From contig NW_026622930.1 of assembly GCF_023065955.2 (NCBI RefSeq), positions 21,367,449-21,431,448 of the forward strand: 64,000 nt of DNA, written 5' to 3'. This document shows, in pieces, positions 33,570-45,909 of this stretch; within the stretch, counting starts at the first letter, position 1, and the number at the start of each line of letters is the position of its first letter. Made by a program: the position numbers and the translations under genes. The stretch comes from Ursus arctos (taxonomy: Eukaryota > Chordata > Mammalia > Carnivora > Ursidae). A model generated the notes under the pieces. It was not told where the DNA came from. It ran no database searches and saw only the letters and a program-made list of their open reading frames with translations.

Positions 33570-33697
33570 GATAAATGAAAACTATATAAGAGGTTTAACT
33601 GTATTTTACAAAGCTAAGTGTGCAAGACATGTTGATAAATGAAAACTATATAAGAGGTTTAACTGTATTTTACAAAGCTAAGTGTGCAAGACATGTT
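33570..33697 (+). repeat. exact 64-bp tandem duplication
   Basis: The 64-base unit starting GATAAATGAAAACTATATAA and ending AGTGTGCAAGACATGTT is present twice head-to-tail (33570-33633 and 33634-33697). I find no mismatch between the copies. The unit is not low-complexity. Zero divergence implies a very recent duplication or an assembly artefact. Confidence 0.97.
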
Positions 33698-34009
33698 ACT
33701 TTATTTTTTTGAATCAAATTAAATTTGGTCCTGGGCTTCTATACTGCAGAGATAGTGGTAAACTCACTGTGGGTTGTTATTGGGACTCCCTCCCTATTTA
33801 TAAGTGTAATGCAAGGATGAAATCTTTGGCTACATATGCTTTCCAGAGATGTGGGCTTCATTCTGGTTACCCCTGAAAAGCCCATGATCCTTTGAAGTCC
33901 AAAGGTGCTGTTGCTCTTTCCCACGCAACTCTTGGGGCACAGGAATCTGAATTTTCAATGCCAAATTGCATACCTGGAGAAAACATACTTCCAGAATGAA
34001 AGGGGAAAT
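33698..34009. other. no feature recognised
   Basis: Short single-copy stretch. 60- to 64-codon frames on both strands show no family resemblance. Confidence 0.4.
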
Positions 34010-34440
34010 CAAGACATTTTAAAATGAATGGAAACTAAGAGAATTTGTTGCCAGCAGATATATAAATGGGGGACTGAAGGAAGTTCTTTAAACAGATGTT
34101 ATGTTTGATGGTTTAAAAAAATTATTACACTGATAAGGCTTTAAATACATGTAGAGGAAATATTTATTGCAAGTACAGGAGGGTAAAGGGACATAAAGCT
34201 AGGTAAAGTTTCTACACATTACTTGAACTGGTAGAATGACAATACCAAGCCGACTCTGATAAGCTATGTATATATAATGTAGTAACTCCAGCAACCCCTT
34301 AAAAAGCTAAACAAAGGGAGAAACTAAAAAATGCTATAAATAAATTAAAATGGAATTCTGTTATGAAAAACCCCACAAGAAGACAAGAAAAAGAAAATGG
34401 AAACAAAAAACAGAGGGAACAAACAGAAAACAAAAAATGA
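34010..34440 (+). mobile_element. old L1 LINE fragment
   Basis: 'TTGCCAGCAGATATATAAAT', 'GGACTGAAGGAAGTTCTTTA', 'TAAAGGGACATAAAG' and an A-rich end with 'AACAAAAAACAGAGGGAACA' resemble a sense L1M segment. The orientation is opposite to the next element. Confidence 0.65.
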
Positions 34441-35470
34441 CATGTGTCTAATTTATCTATTTTTTGTTATTGTTGCCCTTGCTTGTGGTGCCATATTGAT
34501 GAAATCATTGCCTAATCTAAGTTCATGTGGATTTATACTTGTATCTTCTTCTAAGAGCTTTATACTTTGATCTCTGATCCATTTTGTTAATTTTTGTATA
34601 TGGTGTGAGGTAGGGGTGTAACCTTTGGCACCCTTATTGAAAACCAATAGGGTTTATTTCAGGGTTCTTAATTCTATTCCATTTGTCTATATGTCTATGC
34701 TTATACTAGTACCACGTTGTCTTGATTACTGTAGTTTATAGTAGCTCTTGAAATTGGGAAATGTGAGTCCTCCGATTTTGTTTTGCTTTTTCAAAATTGT
34801 TTTGGTTCTCATCCCTTGCATTTCCATATGAATTTTAAGATCCGTTTGTTTCTTTCTGCAAAAAGACAGCTGGTGTTTTGGTAGGGATTGCACTGAATTT
34901 GCAGATCAATTTGGGAAATATTACCATTGTAATAATATTAAATATTCTGATCCACAAACACGGGTGTTTTTCTACTGAGTTAGGCCTTTAATTTCTTTCA
35001 ATGATGTTTTGTAATTTTGAGAGTATAAATTTTACATTTCTTTATTTAATTTATTCATAAGTATTTTTGATGCTATTTTCAATGGAATGATTTTCTTGAT
35101 TTCATTTTTGATTGATTATTGCTACTACATAGAAATACAATTAATACTCATATTTTGATATATCTTGCAACCTTGCTGAACTCATTGATTATCTCTAATC
35201 GTTTTTAAGTGGATTCCTAGAGGAATTTCTATGTATAAGGTTATATGATTGGCAAATGGAAACAATTTTACTTATTCCTTTCTAATCCAGAGATTTTACT
35301 TAATATTCTCACATAATTGCCCCGGCTAAGACCTCTACTATTATGTTGCATAGAAATAGCAAGAGTGGACATCCTTATCTAGTTTCCAATTTTCACCATT
35401 AATTATGTTAGTTGTAGGTTTTTTGTAGACAAGATTTTGTATATACTTTCAACACCAAGGGGATAATATC
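34441..35470 (-). mobile_element. L1 LINE ORF2-region fragment
   Basis: Antisense L1 ORF2: 'CATATTGATGAAATCATTGC', 'GTATATGGTGTGAGGTAGGG', 'TTCTATTCCATTTGTCTATA', 'GTCTTGATTACTGTAGTTTA' and 'GCAACCTTGCTGAACTCATT'. An internal deletion near 34620 joins segments that are separate in L1. Confidence 0.92.
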
Positions 35471-36342
35471 AAGTTTGGTAATTTTCAGCCTGATTTTTCA
35501 CTTAATGTACCACAAGTGTTTCTCCATATAATCAAATGGATTTTTCCTACGTGACTGTAATGGCTACATGCTATTCTATTTTATGTTGCACCTTTTAATA
35601 CCAATTCTTTTGTAATTTCTCTAAGGTTAGTTATTCTAAAAATCAATATAAACCCATGTAGATTGTTTTTTTAGGCTAAAACCTGAGAAATAGCATATCT
35701 GGTTTAAAAGGCATGTATCTGTGATTTTTCTAATTCAATTTAATACTGATTCTACCTTTTGATAACATTTAAAATATTCACATATTCAACTTTATTGTAT
35801 ATTTTTTCCTTCTGGGGTATGTGATTATCAAAGATATTTCTAGGTTTTTTTCTTTCTCTTTCTTTCTATTCCAGGCAGAGAAGGGAGCATCAGAAACTTG
35901 GTCCTGAAGAATACATTGTTTAAATAATGCCGGGTTTGATGCATTAATATAGTTAGTAAAAAAATTAGTTTCTTCTAAGTTTATAGCTGGATTGAATGGA
36001 TATCTCTGGGTTGTTGAAACAATCATCAAAGCAGTCACAATAACATTTTGCAACTCGATAGGCAGCAACTGACTGGGAAATGAGATATGTTTAGCAGGCA
36101 CATTGCACGGGTAGGAGACTATGAGAAACTGAGTTAAAGAATGGGAAGGGAGGAATCATCCTACAATAATGTGGGGGGGAGGGGTGGGCCATGAAAATCT
36201 GTGCCTGGTGAATCAAACAAGAAAAGATAATGGTCATTAACTGTGAATAATCTGAGCTTCCATGGTATTAGAGTTTACTATAATATAAAATTCTGTTTTG
36301 GGACCACTGTGCCAAAGAACAAATGACATTTTGCTTAAAAAA
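35471..36342. other. single-copy stretch, no gene recognised
   Basis: No family recognised. It holds a G-quadruplex-type run at 36173-36188. Confidence 0.45.
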
Positions 36343-36352
36343 AGAGAAATAG

Positions 36353-36548
36353 GGGCCTCTGGGTGGCGTAGTCATTGAGTGTCTGCCTTTGGCTCAGGGA
36401 GTAATCCCGGAGTCCTGGGATCGAGCCCCACATCAGGCTCCTCCACTGGGAGTCTGCTTCTTCCTCTCCCACTCCCCCTGCTTGTGTTCCCTCTCTTGCT
36501 GGCTATCTCTCTCTCTGTCAAATAAATAAATAAAATATTAAAAAAGAG
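36353..36548 (+). mobile_element. SINEC SINE, bear/panda-type subfamily
   Basis: 'GGGCCTCTGGGTGGCGTAGT', 'GGGATCGAGCCCCACATCAG' and an AAATAAATAAAAT tail. Flanked by AGAGAAATAG at 36343-36352 and 36549-36558. Confidence 0.97.
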
Positions 36549-36834
36549 AGAGAAATAGTCCTCACACTGGGCTCTGTTTTACTTTAAAGTTGTTTTCCAA
36601 GAAATTAAGAGCCTTTTCTAAATGTGACATTTCAAAGCCTGGGGTTTGTGCTTATATACAATTTATCTCTTAGCACATATTAAAGGGAAAGATGCTTTTA
36701 TGAAATTTCACTCCACTATTAGCACAGTCAATGCCTTTAGAGTTTGGAAATTCTAGGTTTCTTGTCAAGATATCTACATCTGTATCCCCAGCTCCTTAGC
36801 AAGGAATATAAACCTTTAAAACATGAGCTTATTT

Positions 36835-37045
36835 GGAGCACCTGGGTGGCTCAGTCAGCTGAGCATCTGACTCTCGATTTCAGCTCAGGTCAAGATCTCA
36901 GTGTTGTGAGATCAAACCCCGCTTTGGGCTCTGAGCTCAGTGCGGAGTTGGCTTGAGATTCTCTCCCTCCCTTTCCCTCTCCCCCTCCCCCAGCTCGTGT
37001 GCTCTCTCCCTCTCAAATAAATAAAACTTCAAAAAAAATAAAATA
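36835..37045 (+). mobile_element. SINEC SINE, older type
   Basis: 'AGCACCTGGGTGGCTCAGTC', 'GATTTCAGCTCAGGTCAAGA', 'GAGATCAAACCCCGCTTTGG', a CT/CCCTCCC-rich middle and an AAATAAATAAAA tail. Imperfect duplication TGAGCTTATTT (36824-36834) / TTAGCTCATTT (37046-37056). Confidence 0.95.
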
Positions 37046-37056
37046 TTAGCTCATTT

Positions 37057-38069
37057 ACTAAAATTTATTGAGATATGGCAATGTTATGCTAAACCTAGGC
37101 AAGACAAAGTCCCTGTGCTTCGACATTGCAGATCCAAGTATAGAGAAAAAAAGATAAATAAAACAAGGTGATGATGATAGAATATAAAAATCTATAGTGT
37201 AGTCTTATATATCTGGTGCTTAAGATCAGGACCGAACCAATATTCTGAGTACCTATACGACATATGGTGATGCTTTAGAGGAGGTATGGGGGTAGAGGCT
37301 CTAGACGTCAGGTAAAGCGAGGATGTATCCTGCTGCACAAAGAGTCAAATGTTCTGGGTGAGATGGGGCTTGAGATCATAGCATGCAGAGTCAGATAGGA
37401 TCTCCGATGCCTCTCAGTTCCTCAGTCAGATCATGAAACAGGAAGCACATTCATTCTCTCAGTGTAGGGGGACAGAAAGGAAGATTTCAGGAGATGAGAG
37501 GTGGGTGTAAACACTATGAGAGGAATGCAGTGAAAAAAAACACTGAAAGCTGTGGGTCAGCGTGGTCAGCTTGGCACCCAAAAGCGTTCATCACCGCGCT
37601 CTGGAGGCATGGTGCTGTCTTTGTTTAGATCCTTGAGCAATCCACACGGACGGCTGGGAGGGGACGCGCTAAAGGTTGATGGACTGGAAGGAGACCAAGG
37701 GTGCTGAAAAATACACTGTCAAAGTGATCAGTTACTGGTGTGTAGCTTCCGTGGTGACCTCAGTCCCCATAGTCGAGAGCCTTCCTCTTTCCTCCCATGG
37801 CTACTGCTGTAGTAGGACTACAACCCGTCTCTGCTGGGGCCGCTGTGTAAGACCCTTGTTAGGCAATACTTTCAAGGTCTGCCCTCCTCTTGCCTAAACG
37901 TTCTTCATACTAATGATCAGTCTTTGCAAAACCCCACTTTCGGCATGTCTGATCCTGCCAACCTGAAGTTTCTGCTTCAAGTTCACACTTTACTGATCAT
38001 TTTCAAGTACTTCCATAAACTGTTATGAACCTTATTTCATAGGGTTTTTTTCCCCAGATATTTAGCCCT
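37057..38069. other. single-copy stretch, no gene recognised
   Basis: No exon recognised. A weak L2-like antisense match may lie at 37060-37180. A small CpG-containing patch at about 37560-37680 includes CACCGCGC and GGGACGCGC. Confidence 0.4.
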
Positions 38070-38200
38070 GGCCTCACCTAAGTCAGAATTTTTATTTTTG
38101 CTTCTGTGCTTTTGCTCAACTATTTCTTTGGCCTCACTTCCCTTCGTTTAGAGTCTACTGACCCTTCAAGGCCCAGTCTAAATGCTATTTTTAACTTGAA
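38070..38200 (+). mobile_element. L2 LINE fragment
   Basis: 'CTGACCCTTCAAGGCCCAGT' followed by 'CTAAATGC' is a sense L2 landmark. The upstream sequence is diverged. Confidence 0.55.
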
Positions 38201-39865
38201 ACTGTAGGCTACATACGTCAGCTCATGAATGTTTGTTTTCTTTTCTCTTTGCCAGGGATGAGTCTGTGAACTAAGATGCTGGGAAAGAAATGACCTCCTT
38301 TCACATTCTGGTGAATCCAAGTTTCCTATCGTCCCATTCTGCTTTCCACACTGTATAGTAAACATTCTGACAATGGAAGTCATTCTGAGAATCCTGTAGC
38401 CCCTCAGGCAGTGCTGGGCATCAAGCAGTTAATACACAGGGTGTGCTTGTCGACTGAGGATGCCATGTTGAAAAATATCATGAGGATGCTCAGTATACGG
38501 AAGTGATTGAGAGTTGAATGGCACTAGTCGAGAGAGTTTCCAAAGAAGTTAATATAATTTTGCAAGGGTTTTGTTTCTTTACAAAGACCTAGAATGAGGG
38601 ATAGAAAAGGAAAAAGTTCCAAATATTATGTGGTCCTCTGTGTTGTTTGGTATAAACATCCTAGGAAAAAATAGAACCTGGAATATTTGATGGACCCTCC
38701 AACTATGACATATCAACCTGGAATGTGCTTTATTATTTTTTTTATTACTCAGAATCCCTGTGATTTTTAATAGTGGAAATTATCCAAGGGCAAAGAATGT
38801 GTGGTCCTTTTGACCAGGAACTAGTTTCCATAAATAAAATAGCTTACTAATTATCATCTCTTCTGTCTCCAGTCCATTTCTGCCACCCATAGCAATGAAG
38901 GACTCCATTAAAAAACATTACTATTTTATTAAAAATGTTAGACTGATTTATTATTCCTTTTAATTTCCCAGTAGATTTTGAAGAGATTATGGAACCATCT
39001 GCATATGCCCAGAAGCAGTAATAATGATAGCAGGAGAACCTGCCTCAGCTTTAGTGGTCTTTTCTTTTTTTTAAAAGTGACCTGAATGGGGTCATTGCAT
39101 TTACTGATCAGTTACAGTTCTCTATCTTTCAAACTGATAATGAGGGACATCGTACTTCTCTATACTCTTTTAGGGCGGAGTAAAAATGAATGTTTGCTGA
39201 AGTAAACAGTTCATACAGGCTACTTAATGGGTGTATTCAGTAACCAGAGCTCATGAAAATGTTGAGCTAGTTCATTCTTCACTTGTTTTCCTGTGCTGTC
39301 TATCCTTTACTAGTCTGGTGAAGCTTAGGAACCATGTCTGTACCAGTTATAAAGCTACTGGTTCTTAGATGCAAACTCACTCCTCTAAATCCTGCCGTGT
39401 GATGCTGAGGTTGAGACTTTGCCAACCACGCTGCAGCATGGCCACCTGGCTCCCTGCGAGGCTATGCCCGTGGAGGCACTAGAGATAGATGACAAGACTG
39501 GGGGACGGAACAGGGAGGATTTTTTCCATCCTGTTTGTTTTGTCTGGGTTTCCTGTTTGTTTCCTTCCTGTTTCCTATTACTGTGCAATATTTCTTCCCC
39601 TTAGCATCCGCAATATACTTGCATAACAACAGCTGGATTCTTTCTGTATCTTTTCCAACACGTACAGTGTTGGGTTACGGCACCAGCTCAGAGACCTCAG
39701 CCCCAGCTGTACTTCCTCCTCAGGAGTCTGCATTTCAGCTCCACAGGGTCTTTCCTCTAAGTTTAAAAGGCTCCAACCTCTTCATATATATATTTTTTTG
39801 GGGGAGGGGCCAGGCCAAGGAGTGTGGTTGCCTCTTACAATTGATACCTTTGTGATATTTTAATG
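38201..39865. other. single-copy stretch, no gene recognised
   Basis: No repeat named with confidence. 39370-39790 has the texture of an old LTR or DNA element, but I cannot assign it. Frames of up to 106 codons at 39535-39855 have no family signature. Confidence 0.4.
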
Positions 39866-40009
39866 CAGTGGTAGGCAACTACACATAGATATTGACTATT
39901 GCCCCTTCTGTTCCGGAACAGGAGAGTTGAGTTCTTGTGATGGAGACCACATGACTGTATTAAAATATTGGCCATCTGGTCCTTTATACAGAAAGTTTAC
40001 TGAACCCTG
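39866..40009. mobile_element. hAT-type DNA transposon, short derivative
   Basis: It starts 'CAGTGGTAGGCAACT' and ends 'AGTTTACTGAACCCTG', an imperfect inverted pair of the same type as the element at 14433. 'ATGGAGACCACATGACTGTA' and 'GGCCATCTGGTCCTTTATAC' are internal landmarks. Flanks TTTTAATG and CCTCAATG match at 5 of 8 positions. Confidence 0.7.
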
Positions 40010-41329
40010 CCTCAATGTTCTATTCTTGCCTTCTTAGTTAACAAGTTTACACTAGAATCTAAAATTTTCATATTAAATTCTCTCTGTTCAAATAACTCAG
40101 ATGGTTCTGTTTACTGCTTGGAACTTGACGGATTTAAAAAAACAAAAAACAAACAAACTGGTTCCACAAGTGGTCCCAGGAAATGGACACCCCAAAATTG
40201 GGATTTGGAGATTGGTTTGGTCATGTTCTTGGGCTTGAACACAATGCTGAAATTAGGTCCTAGTAATCCATGGCATGCCGCAGCGTCTTGTTTAATCAAA
40301 TGATCATCTGTGATTGATTGTGATAAAGTGAGTGCCTAAGCAGCTACTGACCTTGACCACTATGACAGTAATGATGATGACAAGGACTTTGGTGTGGAAT
40401 GGATTTTCTGATTGCTCATACAGAAAGAAAATGACAAATTCAGACACTCAAAGAGGCTCTATTGCAGCGCTGAAAGAATATTTTATTTTTTGTAGCTACA
40501 GAGCTAACACTGCTGAAAATCAGATACAAAATTTTAACTGGACATAATGCACAATTAACGAAACACAAAAATGCACAGCTAACTAACAAAAGTTAAATTC
40601 ATAATTTTTTCAAGTCTCTCATGTATAAGCACTGAGTCTTACTTGGGAAGAAATGCATTCCTATTTGGTGAAATCTATGGACCCCTCTTGGACTATTGCT
40701 TTTTAGATGCATAAAATAAAATATAAAGAATCAAAAGGAATCTAACATTGAAATACGGTAATAAAACCGTTAACACATTTTTAAGAAATGAATGCTTTAA
40801 AGAGTAAGATCTAGCAGTAGGTCTTATAAATGCTATAATTTTGAACAGTTTCTTGAGATATCTGCATCAACTGTAATGTAATGTTTTCATATCCACTATT
40901 TCTATTGTTGACAAAGTAATTGGTAATGATAATGCTACTGTGAGTTCTTGCCCATATATATTATAGAAGGAAATCCTAAGTTTCACTTAGTGGTTAATGC
41001 AGATAAAGATGTATTTGCTTTTCCTCCCCCAGTTCAGTAATCCGAATCACATCCATGTATCCCAAACTAAGAATCTCTGTTTTAGTTGTATAGATATTCT
41101 TGAGAAGTTAGCTGAATATATCAAAATTAATTAGATGAGAGCCAAAGCTGTGGGGCTCATTTAATCTCCTCTGAACTCTTTCTGCTTACAACCCATCCTC
41201 ATATCATTCTCCACGTCTTATCCCAGGAATCTCTTCTCTAGGAGACTTGGGTGAGCTACGTCTTGTACGTGCATCTATGTCGTACCCTGGACTTCTGCTA
41301 TCAAAAATGTACTACTTACGTACTTTCTG
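40010..41329. other. single-copy stretch, no gene recognised
   Basis: About 1.3 kb, AT-rich, with no repeat family or exon recognised. Confidence 0.45.
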
Positions 41330-41520
41330 TAGTGTGCTTTCCCTGTTAAAGATCTATGACACTATACTGTCATTTACCTTTATGTATTCTCCCCAACACA
41401 CTCTATGCTCTCTGTTTCTGGAGACAGTGTCTGACTTGTTGGTTCTCTCACACAGGACCTACCACCTAGTAGATACGCTCAATCTATATTTGGGAATAAA
41501 CAAGAGAATGAATTGATGAA
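41330..41520 (+). mobile_element. L2 LINE 3'-end fragment
   Basis: 'CTGGAGACAGTGTCTGACTT', 'GGACCTACCACCTAGTAGAT' and 'CGCTCAATCTATATTTGGGA' resemble the L2 3' terminus. Confidence 0.6.
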
Positions 41521-43629
41521 TTCCAAGCTGAAAGTAGTTTTTCTCATACTCATGGCCGAAATTCTCGGCTAGGTATTTCATACGAGTGTTGCCGTGAGTG
41601 GAGATAGAAGAGAGAATACGAAGGATGCATCCACACAAATCTGCCCGCCGTTAGAAAAGCAGCTCTGTGCTCAGACTCTGACAGTGGTGTGGTAGACACA
41701 TTAATTACTGGGGTGGACACTGTTGGTTGCCTACCTAGTAACCACTGTTCCATTTTTTTCCTTGCAGATAGAATTATGATTTGTTTTTACAGTATCCGTA
41801 TGATATGTCAGGGGAGACTGGGTCGCCTATTAGGGTTGGGGATAGGAGATGAGTCTTGTTTAAGCTAATCCAGTCATAGTAATTCCCTTTGGCAGTGTTT
41901 GTTTTAGGCATTGGCACATCATGCAGTTATGGGCGATGAAACAAGACGGCAAATCTGCTGAGGGGTGTCTAGGAGAAGACAAAAAGGGATGCATGGGAGG
42001 CAACATTCCTGTTCCTTTCCCTTGGAAGTGATTATACGAGGAGGTGATACCTGGAGCTCATACAAGCAAAGTGTGACCAGGAGGGGAGCGGCTGGCACGC
42101 TCAGAGTGGCAGTGTGGAAAAAATGGAAAGAAAGTGCACCATTGTTGGTATCATTGCGATGCTGTATTAGTCAAATGTGGTACTTGTTATAGAGCAGATG
42201 TTTTTATTGTTTAAGCCATTTTTTTGACTGGCTCTTTCATCACTTGCATCCCAAAGTGTCATAACTGCATCATCTTCTTAAGTGAAGGACAGCTTTACTA
42301 ATGCTCTGGACCAATGTGATAGGGATTCCTTTCTGCCTGGGATTTTCATACTTGAGAACAACAGAGGTCTGCCATAGGATACAGGAATTTTTTAGAGATC
42401 CAAAGCTCTAGCAGACTAATTTAGAGAGTGGGTAGGGTGCCAGCTATTTCTGAAGCTCATCAAATGAGAACATTCAAAGCTGAGTGATAAGCCTTTGTAG
42501 GTGAACCAATGCCAACACCCCTTTCAAACCCCAGTATTCTATGGCAAGGCATTCCTGCAGCATGTTATGTGTTACCATGTTATGAAACTGGCTTTGACAT
42601 TTGGATGTCTACCACTTGGTGAGTGGTTAGTTATAAAATGCTATTGGTTCAACAGATTATACTTCTGGAATAAAGCCTGGACTTCTGGGATCTTTTTAGT
42701 GGCTGGTTTATTTGTATTTCCAAGGCCATTTTTCCAATAAGCCAACACAATCAAATTACATGCAGCTTTGAAGACATTCTACCTTACAGTTTGACATTTT
42801 AATTAGGACTTTAAAGAGATAATAATCACTGCCCACAACTTCCCTAATGTTACCTAGAAATGGGTGAGTTAATTAGGATCCCAGAAAAACCACTGCATAC
42901 ATTTCTTTTTAATTGTTTTTCCAAACTTCCATCACCACATCTCTTGGCTTCAACTCAGACCGAATCAAACAAACAGCAGGGAAGGGTTCAATCTCTTCAG
43001 CCTTCTGAAAAATCTACGGGTGCAAATAAGGAAGTCCATCTGTGTCCATCATCTACAACTGTATGTTTCATTCTGCACAAGATATTTTTCTTTCATTTCA
43101 AGATTGCTTTTGAAAGGAAAACCATGCCAGTTCCTTTTATTAGATCATTCTCCGTGAAAGCCATTAGGATCCTGTTCACCTGGCCCCTTTGATTCTTATA
43201 TCTCTACTTCACTATTCTTTATCTCTTCTAGGGTAATGTTATTACTAATGGGTGGTCCCACTAAGGAATTTTTTAGTGCTCTCTGACTGCATTAAATTCC
43301 TTCTTAAGTGGATTTTACAAGGTGGAAGGAAAAATGAGTCCATCTATTATTGAGAAACAAAGGGGCCCGGGGTGTGATAGCAATTCAAGAAATGAATTCT
43401 GTTCTCTTGGGTGGATTATGTGTAACAGGAAGCTCACTGCCTCACCAAGACTTGCCCCTCCCTATCTCTTGGGTCAATATACAAGCATGGAAATGTGGTA
43501 AATGTCTGAGTTGTTTTCTAATGCTCTGATGTGTTTTGACACAGCCAGGAGGGAGAGGTGGTTGCTTCTTCCCAGAAGAGGTTTAAGGAGTGTAACAATA
43601 TGTCACTCTATCATTCTGCCAGGCAAATA
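41521..43629. other. long single-copy stretch, no gene recognised
   Basis: About 2.1 kb without a repeat family or coding exon that I can recognise. Frames of up to 110 codons (42860-43192) show no domain. Confidence 0.45.
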
Positions 43630-43646
43630 CCTTTAGCCTCACTTTT

Positions 43647-44168
43647 TTTTTTATTATAATAATATTTTTTTATTATATTATGTTAGTCACCATGCAGTAC
43701 ATCCCTGGTTTTTGATGTAAAGTTCGATGATTCATTAGTTGCGTATAACACCTAGTGCACCATGCAATACGTGCCCTCCTTACTACCCATCACCGGTCTT
43801 TCCCATTCCCCCACCCCCCTCCCCTCTGAAGCCCTCAGTTTGTTTCTCAGAGTCCATAGTCTCTCATGCTTCATTCCCCCTTCTGATTACCCCCCCTTTC
43901 TTTATCCCTTTCTTCCCCTACCGATCTTCCTAGTTCTTATGTTCCATAGATGAGAGAAACCATATGATAATTGTCTTTCTCTGCTTGACTTATTTCACTT
44001 AGCATTATCTCCTTGAGTGCCGTCATGTTGCAGCAAATGTTGAGAACTCGTTCTTTCTGATAGCTGAGTAATATTCCATTGTATATATGGACCACAACTT
44101 CTTAATCCAGTCATCTGTGGAAGGGCATCTCGGTTCCTTCCATGCTTTGGCTGTTGTGGACATTGCTG
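43647..44168 (-). mobile_element. young L1 LINE, 5'-truncated (copy 1)
   Basis: Antisense carnivore L1 3' end with a poly-T start, 'TTATATTATGTTAGTCACCA', 'GTGCACCATGCAATACGTGC', 'GAGTAATATTCCATTGTATA' and an end in 'GGCTGTTGTGGACATTGCTG'. Flanked by a perfect 17-bp duplication CCTTTAGCCTCACTTTT (43630-43646 and 44169-44185). The remaining ORF2 is frameshifted by a small indel near 44015-44030 relative to copy 2. Confidence 0.97.
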
Positions 44169-44185
44169 CCTTTAGCCTCACTTTT

Positions 44186-44869
44186 AAACTTGATTATATG
44201 TGCCTCAGTCTCCAGTCGGATGATCAGTTGCAACCTTTATCTCAGTTCCTGCGATCTTGCAGTTAACAAAGTTCTTTTAACTAAATAGTTGGGCTATTGG
44301 TGGTTAATTTGAAAGATCACTTCAATTTGCAACTTCCCTGATGACTTCTTTAACATCCTGCTTAATGTATTCACTTCGCTCTTGTTCATTGTGAGAGACG
44401 GGTTTACTGTGACTCAAGTGAAGCTCAAGCTTTCAGACCCCTTGTTTGCAGGGTCCCCTCCAAGTCTCTAGCAAGAACTCTTGCAATGCAATCACATATT
44501 TGTGCAAAATTTGAAAATGCAAGATAATCTAACAACAATCAGTTATAGCCACCATGTACTTTCACAGCCAATTTTGTATTCTTTTTCTTAAAGAAGGACC
44601 CCCCCAAATTTCATAAACCTTAAAGCTAAACTCGACCTGTCTCCTCCATTATATAAATACTTTTTAAAGGATTGTAGGTCCTAGATTAGAAAAGTGTGAT
44701 GTGTCCAGATAGCTACAAGGTTGCTTTCCAAGTAGCTATCTATGCAAAGGAATGTCCTTGAAACAGACAAAATTTGTTTGGTATATTTTATTTTTCCGGT
44801 CTCCATGTTTCTCTGAGATTTCTCCAAGTTTGAGATCTTTCTCTATCTTGGGAGTTTAAATCAGTTAAG
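44186..44869. other. single-copy stretch, no gene recognised
   Basis: No feature recognised. Confidence 0.45.
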
Positions 44870-44945
44870 ATGTGTGTGGCATTTAGGACAGGGAATATGC
44901 ACAGTAAGCCCTCAGTGAATGCTAGCTATAATAATTATTGTTGTA
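44870..44945 (+). mobile_element. MIR SINE 3'-end fragment
   Basis: 'GGCATTTAGGACAGGGAATA' then 'GCACAGTAAGCCCTCAGTGA' and 'ATGCTAGCTATAATAATTAT' resemble the MIR 3' end. Confidence 0.6.
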
Positions 44946-45179
44946 TTTATTTCCTCCAAATTTTGCAGACTTGTGTATATCTTTTTTACCACTCTTCACT
45001 AGAGACCAATTCTATCACCCTGAGAAATGCCCCATGCTCTAGATGTGTCATTTGTTTTTCTTCTCTGCTATTGAAAATATTTCATTATTTTCAGCCATCT
45101 GGAAGAATAATATAATAAAATTCTTTACGATGGGCCACCAAAAGTGATGGTGGCTTAACACAATGTCCCCAGCCGGCAC

Positions 45180-45370
45180 AGTGGAAGAGTGTGGGGGCTA
45201 AATGTTGGCTCCATGACTCACTGGTTAGGTGACCACCCTAACTTCACTTACTTCTGGGGGAAGAAAAAGATAATACTTATTTTACAGGGATGTTTTGGGA
45301 AATAAGTATGTAAAGCACTTATCTCAGTGTCTGGAATAGACTAGGCACTAATAAATGGGCATCATTATTG
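45180..45370 (+). mobile_element. MIR SINE
   Basis: 'GAAGAGTGTGGGGGCTAAAT', 'GGCTCCATGACTCACTGGTT', 'AGTATGTAAAGCACTTATCT' and 'AGGCACTAATAAATGGGCAT' are MIR sense landmarks. Confidence 0.82.
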
Positions 45371-45898
45371 TAACCAGACCACTCTTGATGATGCATTGTC
45401 TGAACCCAAAAGAAGGCATCTTTAATGGAGAAATTCAGATAATTTTTTGTCAGGGAGATATTCAGAGGCATGGTGATTTATCTAGTGTTTCTCAAATCTG
45501 GTGTAGTTAAAATTCCTATACCTATGAACAGCTCTATGTTTCCTAAGATATTGGATGAAGAACAATGAAAGGATAATAGTCTGGCATACTTAGGAATGCT
45601 GATAAGTTATCTCATAGGCTCACTTTGCAGGGTTTCACAGGCCTTGGATTAAATTCTAAATCTAACTAACGGACTTTGGAGATTACTAGACTTTGATAAA
45701 AATGTTATGAGAATGAAATTTGAATTTATTTGCCTAACTGATATAACCTTATACTGGATTTATGTACAAGTTCAAGGAATAATTGGTAATGGTTAAGAAT
45801 TAGAAATAACTTACTAGCACAAATGTTAAATGCTCAAATCTCATTTGAATCTCATCCCAATTGTCTTCACGATCACAGTTTGAATTACTGATTTCTAC
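45371..45898. other. single-copy stretch, no gene recognised
   Basis: AT-rich sequence with no feature recognised. Confidence 0.45.
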
Positions 45899-45909
45899 CT
45901 TACCTGGAA

